A DNA stretch of 64,000 nucleotides from AP-15 sp963698995 (GTDB taxonomy: Bacteria > Pseudomonadota > Alphaproteobacteria > ATCC43930 > CGMCC-115725). Positions 61,372 to 64,000 of the stretch are shown here, one piece after another. The stretch is from the NCBI GenBank assembly GCA_963698995.1, contig CAVOTD010000070.1, positions 31,782 through 95,781 on the forward strand, written 5' to 3'. Every line of letters starts with the position of its first letter. Within the stretch, counting starts at the first letter, position 1. The notes beneath the pieces were generated by a model, which was given only the letters and a program-made list of their open reading frames with translations, did no database searches and was not told where the DNA came from. A program made the translations under genes and the position numbers.

Positions 61372-62707
61372 GAAGCTCTCGGCTTGGTGCCTACGGCACA
61401 ATGCAGCGTATGGGCCATGAACAGGAGGCCGTCTTTCTCCGTCTTGTCGCGTTCGGCTTGCCAGACTGTTAATTCCTCCGGCGACAGCTGGGACAGAACG
61501 TGGTCCTCGCGGTTGCGCCAAATCGGTCCGCCTGGGCGGTCGAGCGTCACCATTGTCGGAAAACAGGCGAGGTCGACCAGACCAGCCTCGCGCATTCTCC
61601 GGTAGAGGCTGCGGTCGGCAACACCGCGCGGAGCAACCGAACGCGGCGGCATTGTCACTTTTCGCAAGATCGCCTCGGGTAAGCCGAGGTTCCACCATTG
61701 CGGCATGTCGAGCGCGCGCACCACGAGACCAACCCGCCCACCCGGGCGGATGACACGCATCGCCTCGGCGATTGCCCGATCCGCGTCGCATTCCTCGAAC
61801 ACGGTGACCGAATAGGCGCAATCGAAGGAATGGTCCTCGAAGGCCTCGGCATTGCCCTCGGTAAATCGGATCAGGTCCCGGAGCCCCTCCGCCTCGGCCA
61901 GCTGCACGGCCTCGCGCAGCAGAAACGGGTTCACATCGACCCCGGTGATGGGATTGGCATCGCCGAGCCATTTTGCCAAGAGGCGAACCAGCGAACCGGC
62001 GCCGCAGCCGATTCGAGGATCCCCTCAACGCGCCGCGGCCCAATCTGGTCGATCAAGGTCCGGAACATCGCCTGATAGGTCGGCATGCGGGCGCGGTCCT
62101 CGAGCGAGGCAACACCGCCCAAATGCGGGCCGCCGAGGGTCACGACCGTGAAGTGCCGGGCCAGGCGCGGGATTGCCGGCCCCCATTGCGATGGCGCCAG
62201 AAAAAACGGCAGCAATATCAGCGCCGGGCCGCAGCCCTCGATGCGGTAGGAAATGCCGACATGCATTCCTTCCGCCGCCGTCGGACCAGGCCCGTCCGGG
62301 CATTTTCCTTTCGCGGCCAGACGGTCGAGAAAAGCGATCATCCGGTCGGCGATCTCGTCGGTGCGGTCCGCGACGGCATCGCTCCCAGCTCCCCGGCGCG
62401 TCGTACCCAGCGAGCAAGGAGCGCTCGGCGGCCGGCAAGCGGTCCGCCGCACGGGCGGTCGCATCGGCGGCCGGCCCGCGCTCGCCGGCGATCATCAGAA
62501 CCCGATCAGCGATGGGGGAGAACGGAGCTGGATCGAGGCGGCTCGGTACACACAACACGATCCCCCGCCAGCCGTTCGGGATGCGCTGTCGCCAGCCCCG
62601 AGATGTCCCGCGGGATCGCCGTGCCAAAATACGCCGAGCCGAGAACCCAGATGGTCCAAGAGCGCGACCAGCCGATCGGTCGCCGACATATCAGTTACTT
62701 GCGCCAT
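61368..62707 (-). pseudogene. Alpha/beta-hydrolase-like plus SAM methyltransferase fusion, several frameshifts
   Basis: Read across frames it starts MAQVTDMSATDRLVALLDH at the ATG at 62707. It continues GTAIPRDISGLATAHPERLA, then IVLCVPSRLDPAPFSPIADR, then SDAVADRTDEIADRMIAFLD, then EGMHVGISYRIEGCGPALIL and GPAIPRLARHFTVVTLGGPH, an alpha/beta hydrolase pattern. The last frame is a methyltransferase: GSLVRLLAKWLGDANPITG, VDVNPFLLREAVQLAEAEGL, then FTEGNAEAFEDHSFDCAYSV and RVIRPGGRVGLVVRALDMP. Shifts are near 62640, 62575, 62390 and 62015. The first hydrolase part has no clear G-x-S-x-G, so it may be non-catalytic. It may also be two genes rather than a fusion. Confidence 0.65.
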
Positions 62708-62812
62708 GGACCCGCTCTCCTGCGTTGATGCGTCTGGCCGCAGGCGCCCGAGCTTATTAACAGCCGGCATTTCCGCTAGACAGATCCCGACCAGGTTGCA
62801 TCATTCCAACTG

Positions 62813-62891
62813 TCATTGCGAGCGACTGCGAAGCAATCTTGTCCCCTCGGAGCCTCGGTGGCGCGAGATTGCTTTGCTGCGCTCGCAATGA
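62813..62891. repeat. Long imperfect inverted repeat (tcattgcgagcg type)
   Basis: The left arm 62813-62839 (TCATTGCGAGCGACTGCGAA...) and the right arm 62866-62891 (...TGCTGCGCTCGCAATGA) are imperfect reverse complements. This repeat type is common between genes in alphaproteobacteria. It lies between the hydrolase-methyltransferase gene and the trp leader. It can fold as a large hairpin. Confidence 0.8.
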
Positions 62892-62962
62892 CGGGAACAC
62901 CCGATGGCAGAGACCCACAACTTGGCAATTGTATTGGCGGCGCCCAGCTGGTATGAAATGGC

Positions 62963-63007
62963 ATGGTCTCCTCTTCGCAATCATTGACTTGGTGGTGGCC
63001 CGTCTAA
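62963..63007 (+). CDS. trpL: trp leader peptide MVSSSQSLTWWWPV
   Basis: A 14-residue ORF with three consecutive Trp codons (TGG TGG TGG, 62990-62998) next to the stop TAA at 63005-63007. The same length and the same Trp position (10-12) are known in the rhizobial trpL peptide (for example [14 protein letters not shown] in Sinorhizobium). It lies 115 bases before the trpE start and is followed by alternative hairpins. Stalling at the Trp codons when tryptophan is short would favour readthrough into trpE. The ORF is too short to be found by normal gene calling. Confidence 0.85.
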   Translation: MVSSSQSLTWWWPV

Positions 63008-63070
63008 AGAAGGCGGCCGCATTCTTATTCCTACTGAGGCCGCCCAGGGAGCACCGGGCGGCCTTGCCAA
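63008..63070 (+). promoter_or_regulatory. Putative trp attenuator: alternative hairpins downstream of trpL
   Basis: A 9-base stem can form between 63037-63045 (AGGCCGCCC) and 63056-63064 (GGGCGGCCT); this is the terminator candidate, though it is followed by TGCCAATT, not by a run of T. A competing stem pairs 63012-63018 (GGCGGCC) with 63038-63044 (GGCCGCC), which shares the left arm of the terminator stem and would act as antiterminator. The competing arms directly after a Trp-rich leader are what an attenuator needs. The weak T tract is a caution. Confidence 0.7.
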
Positions 63071-63122
63071 TTCAGGGCTAAGCTACCCGGCCCCCGGGGC
63101 AATCCCAACCAGAGGGATCCCC

Positions 63123-64000
63123 ATGAAGCTCACGAGCTACATCACCAACGGCGGCATCCGCGTTACGTGGAAGATGCGCAATCACGACTATCAGCCGGCC
63201 GATACCACGTTGGCCCGATCGCTCGACGAGCGAGCGCGGGGTGTTGTTTTCCTCGAGCTTCGAGTTTCCCGGCCGTTACACGCGGTGGGATATGGGGTTT
63301 GTCGACCCGCCGCTGGTCTTCACCGCGCGCGGACGCCGGTTCTCGATCGAAGCGCTGAACTCGCGCGGCCAAGTTTTGTTGAACCCCGTTGCCGAGAGCC
63401 TCGCCGATCTGGCCGCAGCTCGCGTCGGGCGCGATCGGATATCGGGCGAGATCGAGCAAAGCGAGGAGCGCTTCCCGGAAGAGAGCCGCAGCCGCCAACC
63501 CTCGGTGTTCTCGGTTGTGCGCGCGTTGATCGATCTGTTCGGCAGCGCCGAGGACCAGCACCTCGGGCTCTACGGCGCCTTTGGCTACGATCTGGTGTTT
63601 CAGTTCGAGCCGATGCCGCTGCGCCTGCCGCGGCCTGAGGGAAGGTACCAGCGCGATCTCGTCCTCTATCTACCAGACGAGATCCTGGTCGTTGACCACA
63701 TGCGGCAGATCTCGCAGACACACCGCTACGACTTCGATGTGGGGATCGTTTCGACGCGCGGTTTGCCGCGCTCGACCCCGCCAACTCCTTACGAGCTCCG
63801 TCATCTGCCGGCCTACCGCCCGAACGAGAGCGACCATGGCCCCGGCGAATACGCCGCGTTGGTCGAACGCGCCCGGGCGGCCTTTATGCGCGGGGATCTG
63901 TTCGAGGTCGTGCCCGGCCAGCTCTTCGCCGATCTTTGCCCCGACCCGCCGAGCGTCGTCTTCCATCGCCTGCGACAGGCCAATCCGGCGCCCTACGGCG
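63123..64000 (+). pseudogene. trpE: Anthranilate synthase component I (TrpE, probably the fused TrpE(G) type), partial, one frameshift
   Basis: It starts MKLTSYITNGGIRVTWKMR at the ATG at 63123. After SLDERA a base near 63236 shifts the frame; the next frame gives GVLFSSSFEFPGRYTRWD, then PLVFTARGRRFSIEALNSRG and, later, DQHLGLYGAFGYDLVFQFE, LVDHMRQISQTHRYDFDV and FMRGDLFEVVPGQLFADL up to the window end. The FEFPGRYTRWDMGF region is the TrpE(G)-type opening found in rhizobia, where TrpE and TrpG are fused. It makes anthranilate from chorismate and glutamine. The trpG part, if fused, lies beyond the window. The leader upstream makes it tryptophan-regulated. Confidence 0.85.

Overview
The window is high-GC DNA from one bacterial chromosome, most likely an alphaproteobacterium of the Rhizobiales/Rhodospirillales type. 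Reasons: a 14-codon Trp-rich leader sits in front of a trpE whose start resembles the rhizobial trpE(G) type, small palindromic intergenic repeats of a kind common in that class are present, and gene content fits (KirBac-type channel, HAE1 efflux, small secreted Cys-motif proteins). No rRNA, tRNA, insertion sequence, integrase or CRISPR array was seen. Species cannot be named from the sequence alone.

Layout. (1) 1-6964: a surface-glycan block: the end of a TylF-like methyltransferase, a GT4 enzyme, a GT9 enzyme, an FkbM methyltransferase, and a long gene combining GT2, GT9, GT4 and methyltransferase domains that is split by two frameshifts. (2) 7082-30875: the centrepiece, an extracellular contractile injection system (eCIS, phage-tail-derived, Afp/PVC-like) of 19 genes all on the minus strand. 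It runs from the sheath (30875) through tube, gp26-like, hub, spike, PAAR-like tip, gp25, two giant baseplate proteins, a gpI-like protein, a DUF6519 beta-helix protein, a DUF4255/Pvc16 protein and an AAA+ ATPase to two uncharacterised genes at the 3' end. The first of those is a good cargo candidate. (3) 31378-47890: metabolic genes (aldo/keto reductase, VOC proteins, permease, TPP enzyme, HD protein, Cys-less maleate-isomerase-like protein, class III extradiol dioxygenase, D-aminoacylase-type amidohydrolase, alpha/beta hydrolase, 2-hydroxyacid dehydrogenase, FMN 2-hydroxyacid oxidase, broken LysR regulator) and two small secreted proteins. (4) 48237-63122: nitroreductase, AhpD-like protein, inward-rectifier K+ channel, an RND efflux pair plus a remnant of a second adaptor, a DUF4258/DUF2283 pair, mutL, a cysteine-synthase homologue, a GIY-YIG gene between inverted repeats, an alanyl-tRNA editing protein, a sulfurtransferase, an acetyltransferase and a hydrolase-methyltransferase fusion. 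(5) 62963-64000: a trp leader/attenuator followed by trpE, cut by the window end.

Quality note. Many otherwise conserved genes (mutL, trpE, the RND pump, a TPP enzyme) are broken by single-base frameshifts, densest at 49.6-63.3 kb. This looks more like sequence or assembly error than true gene decay, so entries typed pseudogene mean 'reading frame disrupted in this sequence'. The GIY-YIG gene is different: an exact 11-bp tandem duplication breaks it. The LysR gene has an in-frame TAG.

How it fits together. The eCIS operon has a complete-looking set of structural parts but no obvious long coiled-coil tape-measure gene. Its gene order, with translational overlaps (ATGA, TAATG), implies one long transcript. 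The last genes of the operon are the most likely place for cargo and accessory functions.
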